From Saccharopolyspora_C sp047200635 (lineage in GTDB: Bacteria; Actinomycetota; Actinomycetes; Mycobacteriales; Pseudonocardiaceae): a stretch of DNA of 64,000 nucleotides. A program made the translations under genes and the position numbers. Below the pieces are notes generated by a model. The model did no database searches, was not told the origin of the DNA, and saw only the letters and a list, made by a program, of their open reading frames with translations. Shown piece after piece: positions 24,128-32,537 of the stretch. The stretch is taken from assembly GCF_047200635.1 (NCBI RefSeq), contig NZ_JBJZOI010000009.1, forward strand, positions 124,001 to 188,000, written 5' to 3'. Numbering within the stretch: position 1 is the stretch's first letter; every line of letters starts with the position of its first letter.

Positions 24128-24567
24128 AAGTAAACCTCCTTGATGCGGGGGTCCCGGCATCTGGTACCGGAAACACGCCCCAGCAAGTTGGGGCGCACGA
24201 ATTCGAGATGTTACAGCCCTGGTCAAACGGGAAATTGGCGAAGATCCTTCGCATACGCACAGTTGGTCTTGGGTCGGTGTCACCTGAAGTGATCGTCTGG
24301 AGGTGCGCGGAAGGGCCTTATTGTGCACTGCAAAGGTGACCCGGCGACTCCGGTGAATGGTGTTTACCAATCTTGGGCGGACGACTCCGGCGTCACTCCC
24401 CGTGACCCTTGACGCTGTTCCCGTGACCATTTTTGTGATCGTATCGAAACCAATTATTTGCGGTGGCGTAGCCCATCCTGCGGATAGTGCCCGCGTGTGA
24501 TCCCCGTCCCTCCGGGGGACTAGACTTCAGATTCCTGGACGCGCGAGCAAGCCGAAGGAACCACAGC
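24128..24567. other. Divergent control region between two carboxylate transport units
   Basis: No gene; clearly less GC-rich than the flanks. TCACCTGAAGTGA (24280-24292) is an interrupted palindrome of the CRP/FNR shape, and a GGTGACC element occurs near 24335. A regulator controlling both transport operons could bind here; none is encoded nearby. Confidence 0.4.
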
Positions 24568-24981
24568 ATGACCCGCACATCGGAAAATTGGAGCCGAGGC
24601 CCGCTCGACGGCCCGCCCTCGGAACCGAAATTCGGCAACATATCGAAGCACAGCCTTCGGCGCACCGCGGATTCGAACGGCATCGATTTCACCGCCATCC
24701 AGGAGAGCTCCGAGTTCACCTCGCTCCGCCGCCGCTTCCGGTGGTTCGTGTTCCCGGTGACGCTGGTCGTGCTGGCCTGGTACTTCACCTACGCGGCGCT
24801 CGCGGCCTTCGCCGACGAGTTCATGAGCCAGCCCGTGTTCGGGGTGGTCAACATGGGGCTCGTGCTCGGCTTGCTGCAGTTCGTGACCACCGCGATCGTC
24901 ACCGTGGCCTACGGCGCCTACGTGCGCAGGCGCATCGACCCGCTCGTCGACCGGCTCCGCGAGCAGGAGGAGGTGCGCTGA
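24568..24981 (+). CDS. DUF485 membrane protein (YjcH-like)
   Basis: 137 residues. A disordered N-terminus of about 45 residues precedes the DUF485 core: FTSLRRRFRWFVFPVTLVVLAWYF and FGVVNMGLVLGLLQFVTTAIV, two membrane helices. In E. coli the homologue yjcH precedes the acetate permease actP. Here too the stop overlaps the start of a sodium/solute symporter (TGATG). It probably assists or regulates that symporter. The ATG at 24568 has GAAGGAA upstream. Confidence 0.85.
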   Translation: MTRTSENWSRGPLDGPPSEPKFGNISKHSLRRTADSNGIDFTAIQESSEFTSLRRRFRWFVFPVTLVVLAWYFTYAALAAFADEFMSQPVFGVVNMGLVLGLLQFVTTAIVTVAYGAYVRRRIDPLVDRLREQEEVR

Positions 24982-26591
24982 TGTCGAACGTCCTCGCCGC
25001 GGGCGCAGTGGGTGACCCGACGACCACCGTCGGGGTGTTCGTCGCGTTCGTCGTGCTGACGCTGTTCGTCGTGTACCGGGTGTCCAACCGGAACGCCAGC
25101 GCCTCCGACTACTACGTCGCGGGCGGCAACATCACCGGTGCGCAGAACGGAATCGCGCTGGCCGGTGACTGGCTTTCCGCCGCTTCGTTCCTGGGGGTGG
25201 CCGGAGCGATCGCGGTGCACGGTTACGACGGATTCCTCTATTCCGTCGGATTCCTCGTCGCGTGGCTCATCGAATTGATGCTCATCGCCGAGCTGGTGCG
25301 CAACACCGGTCGGTTCACGATGGGTGACGTCATCGGTTACCGAATGCGCCAGAGGCCGGTGCGAGCGGCGGCCGCGAACACGACGCTGGTCCTCTCCTTC
25401 TTCTACATGGTCGCTCAGATGGCGAGCGCCGGTGGTCTCGTCGCGCTCCTGCTCGATGTGCAGAGCAAACTCGGGCAGTCACTGGTCGTGGTCGGCGTCG
25501 GCCTCATCATGATTTTCTACGTGCTGGTCGGCGGCATGAAGGGCACCACCTGGGTGCAGATCATCAAGGCGACGCTGCTGCTGATCTGCGTGTCGCTCAT
25601 GGCCGTGTTCCTCATCGGTCGGTTCTCCTACGACTTCTCCTCCCTGCTGGAGCAGGCCGCGGCCAACAGCCCGCTCGGCCAGGGCCTGCTGGAGCCGGGC
25701 GCGCAGTACGGGCAGAGCCAGCTGTCCCGGATCGACTTCCTCTCGCTGGCCATGGCGATCGTGCTCGGCATCTCCTGCCTGCCGCACATCACGATGCGGT
25801 TCTACACGGTCCCCAGCGCACGCGAGGCGCGCCGCTCGGTCGTCTGGATCACCTGGACGATGATCGTGTTCTACCTGGCCACGATGCTGCTCGGCTTCGG
25901 CGCGACGGCGCTGGTCGGTTCCGAGGCGATCACCGAGGCCCCGGGCGGCGAGAACTCGGCGGCGCTGCTGCTGGCCTACCGGATCGGCGGCTCGCCGCTG
26001 CTGGGCGTCGTGGCGGCGATCGCGTTCGCCACGATCCTCGCGGTGGTCGCCGGTCTGACCCTGACCGCCTCGGCGTCCTTCGCGCACGACGTGTACGCGA
26101 ACATCATCAAGCGCGGGCAGGCCGACACCGCCTCGGAGATCCGGGTCGCTCGCCTCACGGCGCTGGTCGTCGGGGTGCTCTCCACGATCGGCGGCATCGC
26201 GGCCATCGGGCAGAACGCGGCCTTCATGGTCTCCCTGGCGCTGGCCCTGGCGGCCTCGGCGAACCTGCCCACCATGCTCTACACGCTGTTCTGGCGGCGG
26301 TTCAACACGACGGGCACGCTGTGGTCGATGTACGCGGGCCTGATCTCGTGCATCGTGCTGATCGTGTTCTCGCCCGCGGTCTCCGGGCGGCCCGCGGCGA
26401 TGTTCCCGAACGCGGACTTCGACGTCTTCCCGCTGACCAACCCGGGCATCGTCTCGATCCCGCTCGGCTTCCTGGCCGGCTTCCTGGGCACGCTGCTCGG
26501 GAAGAAGGACCAGGACCCGTCCAAGCAGGCCGAGATGGAGGTCCGCTCGCTCACCGGCATCGGCTCCGGCCTGGTCGAACCCCAGCGCTGA
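24981..26591 (+). CDS. Sodium/solute symporter, cation/acetate type (ActP-like)
   Basis: 536 residues, about 13 membrane segments, SSS family. SASDYYVAGGNITGAQNGIALAGDWLSAASFLG at the N-terminus and GISCLPHITMRFYTVPSAREARRS are signatures of the acetate/monocarboxylate subgroup. It uses Na+ or H+ to import short carboxylates such as acetate, propionate or pyruvate. Its start codon overlaps the DUF485 stop and a terminator follows 14 bp after its end. The opposing OFA carrier supports a carboxylate-uptake neighbourhood. Confidence 0.9.
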   Translation: MSNVLAAGAVGDPTTTVGVFVAFVVLTLFVVYRVSNRNASASDYYVAGGNITGAQNGIALAGDWLSAASFLGVAGAIAVHGYDGFLYSVGFLVAWLIELMLIAELVRNTGRFTMGDVIGYRMRQRPVRAAAANTTLVLSFFYMVAQMASAGGLVALLLDVQSKLGQSLVVVGVGLIMIFYVLVGGMKGTTWVQIIKATLLLICVSLMAVFLIGRFSYDFSSLLEQAAANSPLGQGLLEPGAQYGQSQLSRIDFLSLAMAIVLGISCLPHITMRFYTVPSAREARRSVVWITWTMIVFYLATMLLGFGATALVGSEAITEAPGGENSAALLLAYRIGGSPLLGVVAAIAFATILAVVAGLTLTASASFAHDVYANIIKRGQADTASEIRVARLTALVVGVLSTIGGIAAIGQNAAFMVSLALALAASANLPTMLYTLFWRRFNTTGTLWSMYAGLISCIVLIVFSPAVSGRPAAMFPNADFDVFPLTNPGIVSIPLGFLAGFLGTLLGKKDQDPSKQAEMEVRSLTGIGSGLVEPQR

Positions 26592-26604
26592 GCCCCGCCC
26601 GCAC

Positions 26605-26636
26605 GAGGCCGCACCGGAGCTCCCCGGTGCGGCCTC
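26605..26636 (+). terminator. Terminator after the symporter gene
   Basis: GAGGCCGCACCGG paired with CCGGTGCGGCCTC around a 6-nt loop, 13 bp after the stop. Confidence 0.8.
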
Positions 26637-26723
26637 GCCGCGTCTCCGGCGGGTCTTTCTCCCCTGGCCCGCCGCGCTCGCCCCGGCGCACGGTGGAGAT
26701 CGACGGGACGGGAGGGGGACGAG

Positions 26724-27131
26724 ATGTTTTCGCATCGGATCGACCGACGGCGCACGGGCTGGGTGGGCTGGGTGTACTTCGCCGCGGTGGTGCTGGTCAT
26801 CTCCGGAATGGTGCAGGCGGTGAACGGCCTCGTCCTGCTGGCCCGCACGGGGACGACCTACGTGGTCCCGGGCGGGACCGTCCAGCTGGACCTGGGGACC
26901 CTGGGCTTCGGCCTCCTGGTCGCGGGCGTGGTGCTGGCGGCGGTCGGGATCGGCCTGTTCGGCGGCCGCATCTGGGCCCGGGTGTTGGCCGTGGTGCTCG
27001 CGGTGCTCAGCCTGCTGGCGAACATCGCGCTGTTCGCGGCCTACCCGGTGTGGTCCGCGGTCGTGATCGTGCTCGACGTGCTGGTGGTCTACGCGCTGAT
27101 CGCGCACGGCAGGGAGGTCCGCCGCGGCTGA
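26724..27131 (+). CDS. Four-helix membrane protein of unknown function (DUF7144-like)
   Basis: 135 residues with four hydrophobic helices: WVYFAAVVLVISGMVQAVNGL, a segment around GFGLLVAGVVLAAVGIGLF, WARVLAVVLAVLSLLANIAL, and WSAVVIVLDVLVVYALI. This is the pattern of a common actinobacterial small integral membrane family. GGGAGGGGGAC gives a strong ribosome-binding site. It ends 3 bp before the stop of the opposing GGDEF/EAL gene. No function is known to me. Confidence 0.75.
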   Translation: MFSHRIDRRRTGWVGWVYFAAVVLVISGMVQAVNGLVLLARTGTTYVVPGGTVQLDLGTLGFGLLVAGVVLAAVGIGLFGGRIWARVLAVVLAVLSLLANIALFAAYPVWSAVVIVLDVLVVYALIAHGREVRRG

Positions 27132-27134
27132 GCC

Positions 27135-28802
27135 TCAGCGGGCGGTCCTCCAGGGGGGATCGATCAGCAGGGCGCGGAACTCGGCGTCCGGAACGGGCCG
27201 GGAGAACAGGTAGCCCTGCTGGGCGTCCGCTCCCAAGCCGGTGAGCAGGTCCCGCACCGTGCGGGTCTCGACGCCCTCGGCCACGCACATCCGGTCCATC
27301 GCCCGCGCCAGCTCGATGATGGCGCGCACGATGCCCAGGTCGGTGGGGTCGGAGGCCATCCCGGTCACGAACCGGCGGTCGAGCTTGACGATCTGCGTCG
27401 GCAGGTCCTTCAACCGGGCCAGCGAGGAGTAGCCGGTCCCGAAGTCGTCCATCGCGAACCGCACCCCGCGCTCGCCGAGCCGCCGCATCACCTGCCGGGG
27501 CCGTGCGGGCAGGTCCACGAGCACGGTCTCCACCACCTCCAGCACCACCCGGTGCGGATCGATGCTGCTGTTCGCGATCGCGGTGCTGACCTCTGCCTCG
27601 AAGTGCGGGGAGTCCGGGCGCAGCCCGGCGAGGTTGATGGTCACCCCCGGCTGCCTGCCGTCCGGCGTCCGCCAGGCTCCTGCCTCCCGGAGCGCTGTGC
27701 GCAGCACCCACCGGTCCAGATCGGCGAGCAGCGAGGCCTGTCCGGCCACGGGCAGGATCACGTCGGGGGTCAGCAGGCCCTGCTCCGGGTGCGGCCACCG
27801 CACCAGCGCCTCGGCCAGCACCGCGTTCCCGGCCCGGTCCAGGATCGGCTGGTAGTGCAGCTGGAGCCCGTCGTGCAGCAGGGCCTCGCGCAGGTCCTCC
27901 TCCAGCGCGAGCCCGCGCGGCGAGGCGGGCGGGGAGTTCCGGCCGCGCTGCTTCGCGGCGAACATGGCGACGTCGGCCTGGCGGATGAGCTCATCGGCCG
28001 TGACCCCCTCCCGGGCGAGCGCGGCTCCGATGGAGGCGGTGATGCTGATCATCCGGCCGCGCAGCGGGATCTCCGCGCACAGCAGCCCGGAAACGACCGA
28101 GGTGAGCGCGTCGAGCCCGCCGCAGGCGCTCAGGTCCGTGCAGGTGACGAGGAATTCGTCGCCGTACAGCCGAGCGGGGGTGCAGCCCGCGGGCAGTTCC
28201 TCGACGAGCCGCCGGGCGAGGCCGGCGAGCAGTTCGTCGCCCGCTTCGTGACCGAGGGATTCGTTGATGCGCTTGAAGTTGTCCAGGTCGCAGTAGAGGA
28301 CGCCGATCTCGCCGCACGGGTCCGCCAGCCGCGTCACCAGCAGCTCGTGCACGCCGCGCCGGTTCAGCAGCCCGGTGGGGTGATCGTGGGTGGCCTGGTG
28401 GTGCAGCGTCTCGGCGCGGTGGTGCTGTTCGGTGACGTCCTGGAACACCACCAGCCGGAACCGGTTGCCGTCGCGGTCGGCGGAGTCGGCGGACCGGACC
28501 TCGCAGTGGATGGGCTCGCCCCCGTGGTGGGCGAGCAGGCGGTGCCCCACCTCCTCGGAGACGAGCTCGTGGCTCCGCTCGGCCGGGTGCAGCAGTTCCG
28601 CCGCGCCGAGACCGGTGGGCTGGTAGCCGAGCAGGTCGCGCAGCGCGGCGTTGGCGTCGAGGATCCGGTCGTCCCGGTCCAGCAGCGCGATGCCCACCGG
28701 GGTGAGCTGGAACAGGTCGGTGAACCGCGGCTCCGAGCGCGCCTCCAGCAGGGACTCGGCCTGCCGGAGCGGTGCGCCCGAGCTGTTCGGCGTACCGCGC
28801 AT
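27135..28802 (-). CDS. PAS-GGDEF-EAL cyclic-di-GMP protein
   Basis: About 555 residues. A PAS domain (FQLTPVGIALLDRDDRIL) is followed by a GGDEF domain whose motif reads RLYGDEFLV, with Tyr for the first Gly. A full EAL domain follows: LAEALVRW, MDDFGTGYSSLARLK, KLDRRFV, VAEGVET and QGYLFSRP. EAL domains hydrolyse c-di-GMP and its metal-binding residues look intact, so phosphodiesterase activity is likely. The altered GGDEF may bind GTP without making c-di-GMP. No membrane segment is visible; the PAS domain may sense a cytoplasmic ligand. The ATG at 28802 has GGAGAT at a workable distance; a GTG at 28811 is an alternative. Confidence 0.88.
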   Translation of the reverse strand: MRGTPNSSGAPLRQAESLLEARSEPRFTDLFQLTPVGIALLDRDDRILDANAALRDLLGYQPTGLGAAELLHPAERSHELVSEEVGHRLLAHHGGEPIHCEVRSADSADRDGNRFRLVVFQDVTEQHHRAETLHHQATHDHPTGLLNRRGVHELLVTRLADPCGEIGVLYCDLDNFKRINESLGHEAGDELLAGLARRLVEELPAGCTPARLYGDEFLVTCTDLSACGGLDALTSVVSGLLCAEIPLRGRMISITASIGAALAREGVTADELIRQADVAMFAAKQRGRNSPPASPRGLALEEDLREALLHDGLQLHYQPILDRAGNAVLAEALVRWPHPEQGLLTPDVILPVAGQASLLADLDRWVLRTALREAGAWRTPDGRQPGVTINLAGLRPDSPHFEAEVSTAIANSSIDPHRVVLEVVETVLVDLPARPRQVMRRLGERGVRFAMDDFGTGYSSLARLKDLPTQIVKLDRRFVTGMASDPTDLGIVRAIIELARAMDRMCVAEGVETRTVRDLLTGLGADAQQGYLFSRPVPDAEFRALLIDPPWRTAR

Positions 28803-29138
28803 GATCTCCACATCTCCGTTTCTGCTCGATGTGCGCGGATCACTCGCGAGGTGGCGGCGCGCGGGGCTTGAGAGGACCGCGGCGGGCGGTGGCGGGAGTC
28901 GTCCCGAGCCGACCGGCGCCCGCCACGGTACCGGCGCGTTGCTCGGTGTGCCAACGAAAACCAGGGGCGGTGAGAAGCGGGAGCGGTGAGTCGGGCCCGC
29001 CGGGGGGCAGTGCTGCGCATCACCAGACGGCGCGCGGGATGTTGTTCGCCGAGTGCGCTGGTCACCGCTTCGGGAGTCGCTCGGAGTTCGCCGTCCGATA
29101 TGGATTTCTCGCTGGAAAAGCGTTGTGGTTCGGCCTGT
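28803..29138. other. Intergenic stretch, no gene seen
   Basis: Presumably carries the promoter of the cyclic-di-GMP gene. No frame has both a good start and protein-like composition, and I see no strong repeat. Confidence 0.4.
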
Positions 29139-29315
29139 TCATGGCCGCGCGCGGCGGGTGTGCACGGGTTCTGGAGACGATTTCCCGGCTTCGTCGTCGG
29201 CCCGCTGGACAATGATCGTAATGCTGGCTAAGGTATCGGCGTCGGTCGGCGTGACCTGGATCCGCCAGCCGATGTGCTGACTGCTCGGCTTTGTTCCGAG
29301 CACTCGGGTTTTCAT
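29139..29315 (-). CDS. Possible 58-residue small protein
   Basis: A frame of 58 residues from ATG 29315, with GGAGCGAA close upstream. It reads MKTRVLGTKPSSQHIGWRI, then a short hydrophobic stretch (LASITIIVQRA) and a basic tail. Codon third positions are less GC-biased than in neighbouring genes. I recognise no family. It could be a real small gene on acquired DNA or a chance frame. Confidence 0.35.
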   Translation of the reverse strand: MKTRVLGTKPSSQHIGWRIQVTPTDADTLASITIIVQRADDEAGKSSPEPVHTRRARP

Positions 29316-29753
29316 TTCGCTCCGCGATGAGTCATCGCACCGCCGCGTGAGCTCTTCTTTCTCCGGAACCGGGCAGCGGGGGCTCCCCGGTTTCGCCGTA
29401 ACAGCCGCGTCGAACAGGAGAAGCGTTGATCCACCATCTCGAGCCGTCCCGGCTCGTCGGCTGGGGGAAGCCGAGCCGGGGCCGGTTCCGGAGACCTGGC
29501 GCTCGCGGCGAGCACCCGATGTCGTAGCTGGTGGGGGCGGCCTCTCGTGCCGTGAGCGCGGGAGCATTGCCGTGCGCCACCACCCCCTCGCGCCGCGCCG
29601 CCCTCCGGCGGCCGCCGCACCGGCGCCGATTCCCGACCGTCGGTCGATCACCGCTGCGGGAAGATCCGCACGGCCATTCCTCCCCGCCCGCGCGGCGGCT
29701 GCGAAATGCGTCCCGCGGCGGTCCGGAATGGACCTCGCTCGAAAGAGACGACC
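29316..29753. other. Intergenic stretch upstream of the whiB pair
   Basis: No gene supported. It must hold the promoter for the small Cys protein and WhiB. A long leader is likely, but I could not pick a convincing promoter. Confidence 0.4.
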
Positions 29754-29963
29754 ATGAACTACGCCGTCCGCTGGTGGCCGGGTCTGACCCGGAAAGAGCT
29801 GCACCACGTCGACCCCGATGCGCCGCGAGCCCGCGTCGGCGAGGTGAACGGACGAGTCGCGATCTGCGGGGCCGTGACCGTTCCCGCGTTCGGAAACCGC
29901 CTCGCCGGCTGGGCGCGCTGCACTTCCTGCGTTCGGAGAACGACCGAACGCGGAGGCGCCTGA
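29754..29963 (+). CDS. Small Cys-containing protein upstream of whiB
   Basis: 69 residues. It begins NYAVRWWPGLTRKELHHVD, has a His pair, an AICGAV Cys, and ends with WARCTSCVRRTTERGG, a CxxC pair. The HH, C and CxxC set could bind zinc or an iron-sulphur cluster. The ATG follows AAAGAGACG. It ends 11 bp before the WhiB start, so the two are co-translated and possibly functionally linked. No function known to me. Confidence 0.55.
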   Translation: MNYAVRWWPGLTRKELHHVDPDAPRARVGEVNGRVAICGAVTVPAFGNRLAGWARCTSCVRRTTERGGA

Positions 29964-29974
29964 AATTCCGTCGA

Positions 29975-30301
29975 ATGCCGAAGAAACCACCCAATCATCC
30001 GCACCCGCAATCCAGAGTGGAGGGCCGAGACATCCGGCTCATCAGGAACCCGTCCCGATCGATCCACGACGAACCCGCCTGGTTCGGCTCGGCGCTGTGC
30101 GCGCAGACCGACCCCGACGCCTTCTTCCCCGAGAAGGGCCAGTCCGGTCGGCTGGCCAAGCGCATCTGCGCCTCCTGCGAGGTTCGCGAGCAGTGCCTGC
30201 GCTACGCGCTCGACCGCGGCGAGCACTCCGGGATCTGGGGCGGTCTCAACGAGAGCGAGCGCCGTGAGCTGCGCGTCGCCGCCCGGGCGGGCGCGGCGTG
30301 A
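29975..30301 (+). CDS. WhiB-family iron-sulphur regulator
   Basis: 108 residues from ATG 29975. Four Cys ligands of the [4Fe-4S] cluster are visible: ALCAQTDPDAFF, then RICASCEVREQCLRYAL. The turn GIWGGLNESERREL and the basic tail follow. WhiB-like proteins bind the primary sigma factor and control development, redox or drug responses in actinobacteria only. The start is uncertain: a GTG at 30017 would give 94 residues and neither has a strong ribosome-binding site. Which Wbl subclass it is cannot be told by eye. Confidence 0.9.
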   Translation: MPKKPPNHPHPQSRVEGRDIRLIRNPSRSIHDEPAWFGSALCAQTDPDAFFPEKGQSGRLAKRICASCEVREQCLRYALDRGEHSGIWGGLNESERRELRVAARAGAA

Positions 30302-30310
30302 GCGAAGCCC

Positions 30311-30595
30311 GTGATCGAACGCGGCGAGACGTCCTCGGCGGACTCGTGGTCCGATGTGGACGAGCCGGTGCGAAGCGGGCCGGGCTGCCCGTGGTTCGGC
30401 CCGCGCGACCCGCTGCGACCGTCGTTCCCGGTCGAGGACGACGACCAGGAGGAGCCGCTGCTTCCGCCCGCCGTGGCTCGAGGCCGTCGACCTGGCCGGC
30501 CTCGCCCAGGAGGTCGGCGAAGACGCCTTCTGGCACCTCGCCATGCGAAACCCCTGCAACGAGGACGGCCGGACCGGTCCTGGACTTCCCGCTAC
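30311..30595 (+). pseudogene. Frameshifted small gene beside the restriction island
   Basis: From ATG 30311 the frame reads SADSWSDVDEPVRSGPGCPWFGP and DDDQEEPLLPP. It then becomes unlike protein, while the +1 frame continues sensibly as PPWLEAVDLAGLAQEVGEDAF and WHLAMRNPCNEDG. One extra C in the run near 30467-30472 would join the halves. The joined frame has no natural end before the methyltransferase gene (opposite strand, ends 30627). I read it as an actinobacterial gene next to whiB that was shifted and cut by arrival of the restriction cassette. A sequencing error is possible. Confidence 0.45.
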
Positions 30596-30626
30596 CCGGA
30601 GTGGTGAGCGGAGCGCCGAGCCCGGG

Positions 30627-31871
30627 TCAGCTGATCCGGGCCCGGTGCTTCAGGAACGCCTCGTGGCGGCTGTGGCCGTCCTGGCCGACGAAACCGTCGA
30701 AGCCGCTGAGCTTGTACCGCGTGGTTTGGCCGTGCGTGACCGTTTCGACGTCGAAGTCTCTGCTGAGCATGCTCATGTGCTGTTCGAGCTTGGCGGTGCT
30801 CATCTCGCCTCCGGCGATCCGAATCAGCTTGCCCGCAGACAAGAAGTCTCCCGATTGCTCCAACGCGCGGTAGATCGGGTCCTGCTCAGGCGGAGGAGTG
30901 AGCTCCCGGCGCGGTCCGGTGCGGTGGAAAGCCTTCATGATCGCGTCTCCGACCGCGTGGGCTACCGGTGGTGGGAAGGCGTTCCCGATCTGCCGGTAAC
31001 GGCTGGTCTTCCGGCCGGTGAAAGACCATTCGTATTGTCCGGAGAAGCCTTGCAGGACTTCGACCATGTCGCAGGTGAGTTTGGGACCCACGGGGAAGAC
31101 GTCGTCTCGCCTGGGCGGAGTGTCCGCCACACCCATGGCATCGACGTGCATCTGGGCCCAGGCACGTTTGGCGCGCGTCGGCCCCAGGTCGGCGCCGCCG
31201 TGCTTCTTCGAACCGCCTACGATGGTCGGTGCGATCTTGTCGGCGTGCCCCTTCCAGTCATCGGCACCCTTCCACTCGCCCATGAGCTCGAAGAGGGCCT
31301 GCCCCACGGTAGGCGCGGGGTCGAACTTCTGGGGATCCGGCCAGCGGAAGTACGCGGCGTCCTCCGGCCTCAGCGCGACGAGGACGAAGCGGGGACGCAA
31401 TTGGGGGACGGAGAAGTCCGACGCGTGCAGGAGTCGCCATTCGCCGACATACCCGGCTTCGGCCAGGCGGTCCAGAACGCGCTGCCGGTATCCGGCGAAC
31501 CTAGGCATGCTCAGCCCGCGGACGTTCTCCAAGAGCAGGGCCCGGGGCTGCACCTTCTCAACCTGCTCGATGGCCCACGCGAAAAGGTCGCGTTCGTCGC
31601 GCGCTCCCAGTTGCTTGCCCGCGATCGTGAACGGGGGGCAGGGAACTCCACCGGCGAGTAGCGAGATCCCGCGGTACTCGTGCGGATCCCAGACCGACGT
31701 GTCGGCCACGTCTCCTTCAGCGACGGGCGAGAGCTCGTTCTCGCGAAGCGTCGCGCAGGCGTTGCTGTCGAGCTCCACAGCCATCTCGTGCTGGAAGCCG
31801 GCGCTGTGCAGGCCGAGCAACTGGCCGCCCGCACCCGCGCAGATCTCCACTGCGGTGAAGGTCTCGTTCAC
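30627..31871 (-). CDS. DNA (cytosine-5) methyltransferase, M.NaeI-like
   Basis: 414 residues. C5-methyltransferase motifs in order: AVEICAGAGGQLLGL (I, SAM), GGVPCPPFTIAGKQ (IV, catalytic Cys), LLLENVRGL (VI, ENV), QLRPRFVLVAL (VIII), and RQIGNAFPPPVA (X). About 90 extra residues at the C-terminus look like a winged helix. The GTG at 31871 follows GGAGGAG. It is divergent from vsr, and a NaeI-type endonuclease gene lies beyond, so it protects host DNA from that enzyme. By family I expect GCCGGC as target; this is inference. Codon third positions are much less GC-biased than in flanking genes, a sign of transfer. Confidence 0.92.
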   Translation of the reverse strand: MNETFTAVEICAGAGGQLLGLHSAGFQHEMAVELDSNACATLRENELSPVAEGDVADTSVWDPHEYRGISLLAGGVPCPPFTIAGKQLGARDERDLFAWAIEQVEKVQPRALLLENVRGLSMPRFAGYRQRVLDRLAEAGYVGEWRLLHASDFSVPQLRPRFVLVALRPEDAAYFRWPDPQKFDPAPTVGQALFELMGEWKGADDWKGHADKIAPTIVGGSKKHGGADLGPTRAKRAWAQMHVDAMGVADTPPRRDDVFPVGPKLTCDMVEVLQGFSGQYEWSFTGRKTSRYRQIGNAFPPPVAHAVGDAIMKAFHRTGPRRELTPPPEQDPIYRALEQSGDFLSAGKLIRIAGGEMSTAKLEQHMSMLSRDFDVETVTHGQTTRYKLSGFDGFVGQDGHSRHEAFLKHRARIS

Positions 31872-31972
31872 GTTGACTCCTCCTTCGGGCTGCGCGCGGC
31901 GCGACGGGTTAAGCGGGTATCTTGCCCCATGGCGCGGGGGCCTCGTGATTCGGTGGTGCAGGTGGGGTGACC

Positions 31973-32461
31973 ATGTCTTCGGGCGAGCGGGGTGGAGCGG
32001 CGGACAGACCTCGTGTAACCGGAGCCTCTCCGGTTCCGGCGAGCGAGGGCCGCTCGCGGAACATGAAGGCGAACCGGCGCAGCGACACGAAGCCCGAGAT
32101 CGCGCTCCGGAGTGCTTTGCACCGCTTGGGCTACCGCTACCGCAAGGACTTCCGGTTGCTGCTGGACGGAGGAGTCCGCGTCAAACCGGACATCGTGTTC
32201 ACGGTCCGCAAAGTTGCGATCTTCGTTGACGGCTGCTTCTGGCACGTGTGCCCGGAGCACGGTCGTCAGCCCGCGTCCAACGAATGGTATTGGACGCCCA
32301 AACTCGCGAAGAACGTCGAGCGCGACCGCCTCGTCTCGGCTGCCCTGGAACGTGCCGGATGGCGCGTGGTGCGCATCTGGGAGCACGAGCCCCTGGCGGC
32401 GGCAGTCGGGCTGGCGGTCGACGCTATCGAACATGCTGGCGATAGTAGCCGTCGCGCCTGA
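31973..32461 (+). CDS. vsr: Vsr very-short-patch mismatch repair endonuclease
   Basis: 162 residues. A disordered 30-residue head precedes the Vsr core: MKANRRSDTKPEIALRSAL, HRLGYRYRKDFRLL, the catalytic PDIVF Asp, FVDGCFWHVCPEHGR (zinc/active-site Cys-His) and WRVVRIWEHE. Vsr nicks 5' of T in T:G mismatches made when 5-methylcytosine deaminates, restoring C:G at methylated sites. It therefore fits a C5 methyltransferase neighbour. The ATG at 31973 has GGTGGGG upstream. It is transcribed away from the methyltransferase and towards the endonuclease. Confidence 0.93.
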   Translation: MSSGERGGAADRPRVTGASPVPASEGRSRNMKANRRSDTKPEIALRSALHRLGYRYRKDFRLLLDGGVRVKPDIVFTVRKVAIFVDGCFWHVCPEHGRQPASNEWYWTPKLAKNVERDRLVSAALERAGWRVVRIWEHEPLAAAVGLAVDAIEHAGDSSRRA

Positions 32462-32537
32462 GCTCGTGTCGCAGGCAACCGACCACGATTCAGTGATTCG
32501 GTAGCGGTCCCCCTTGCTTGGGGTTTTCCGGTTCCGC

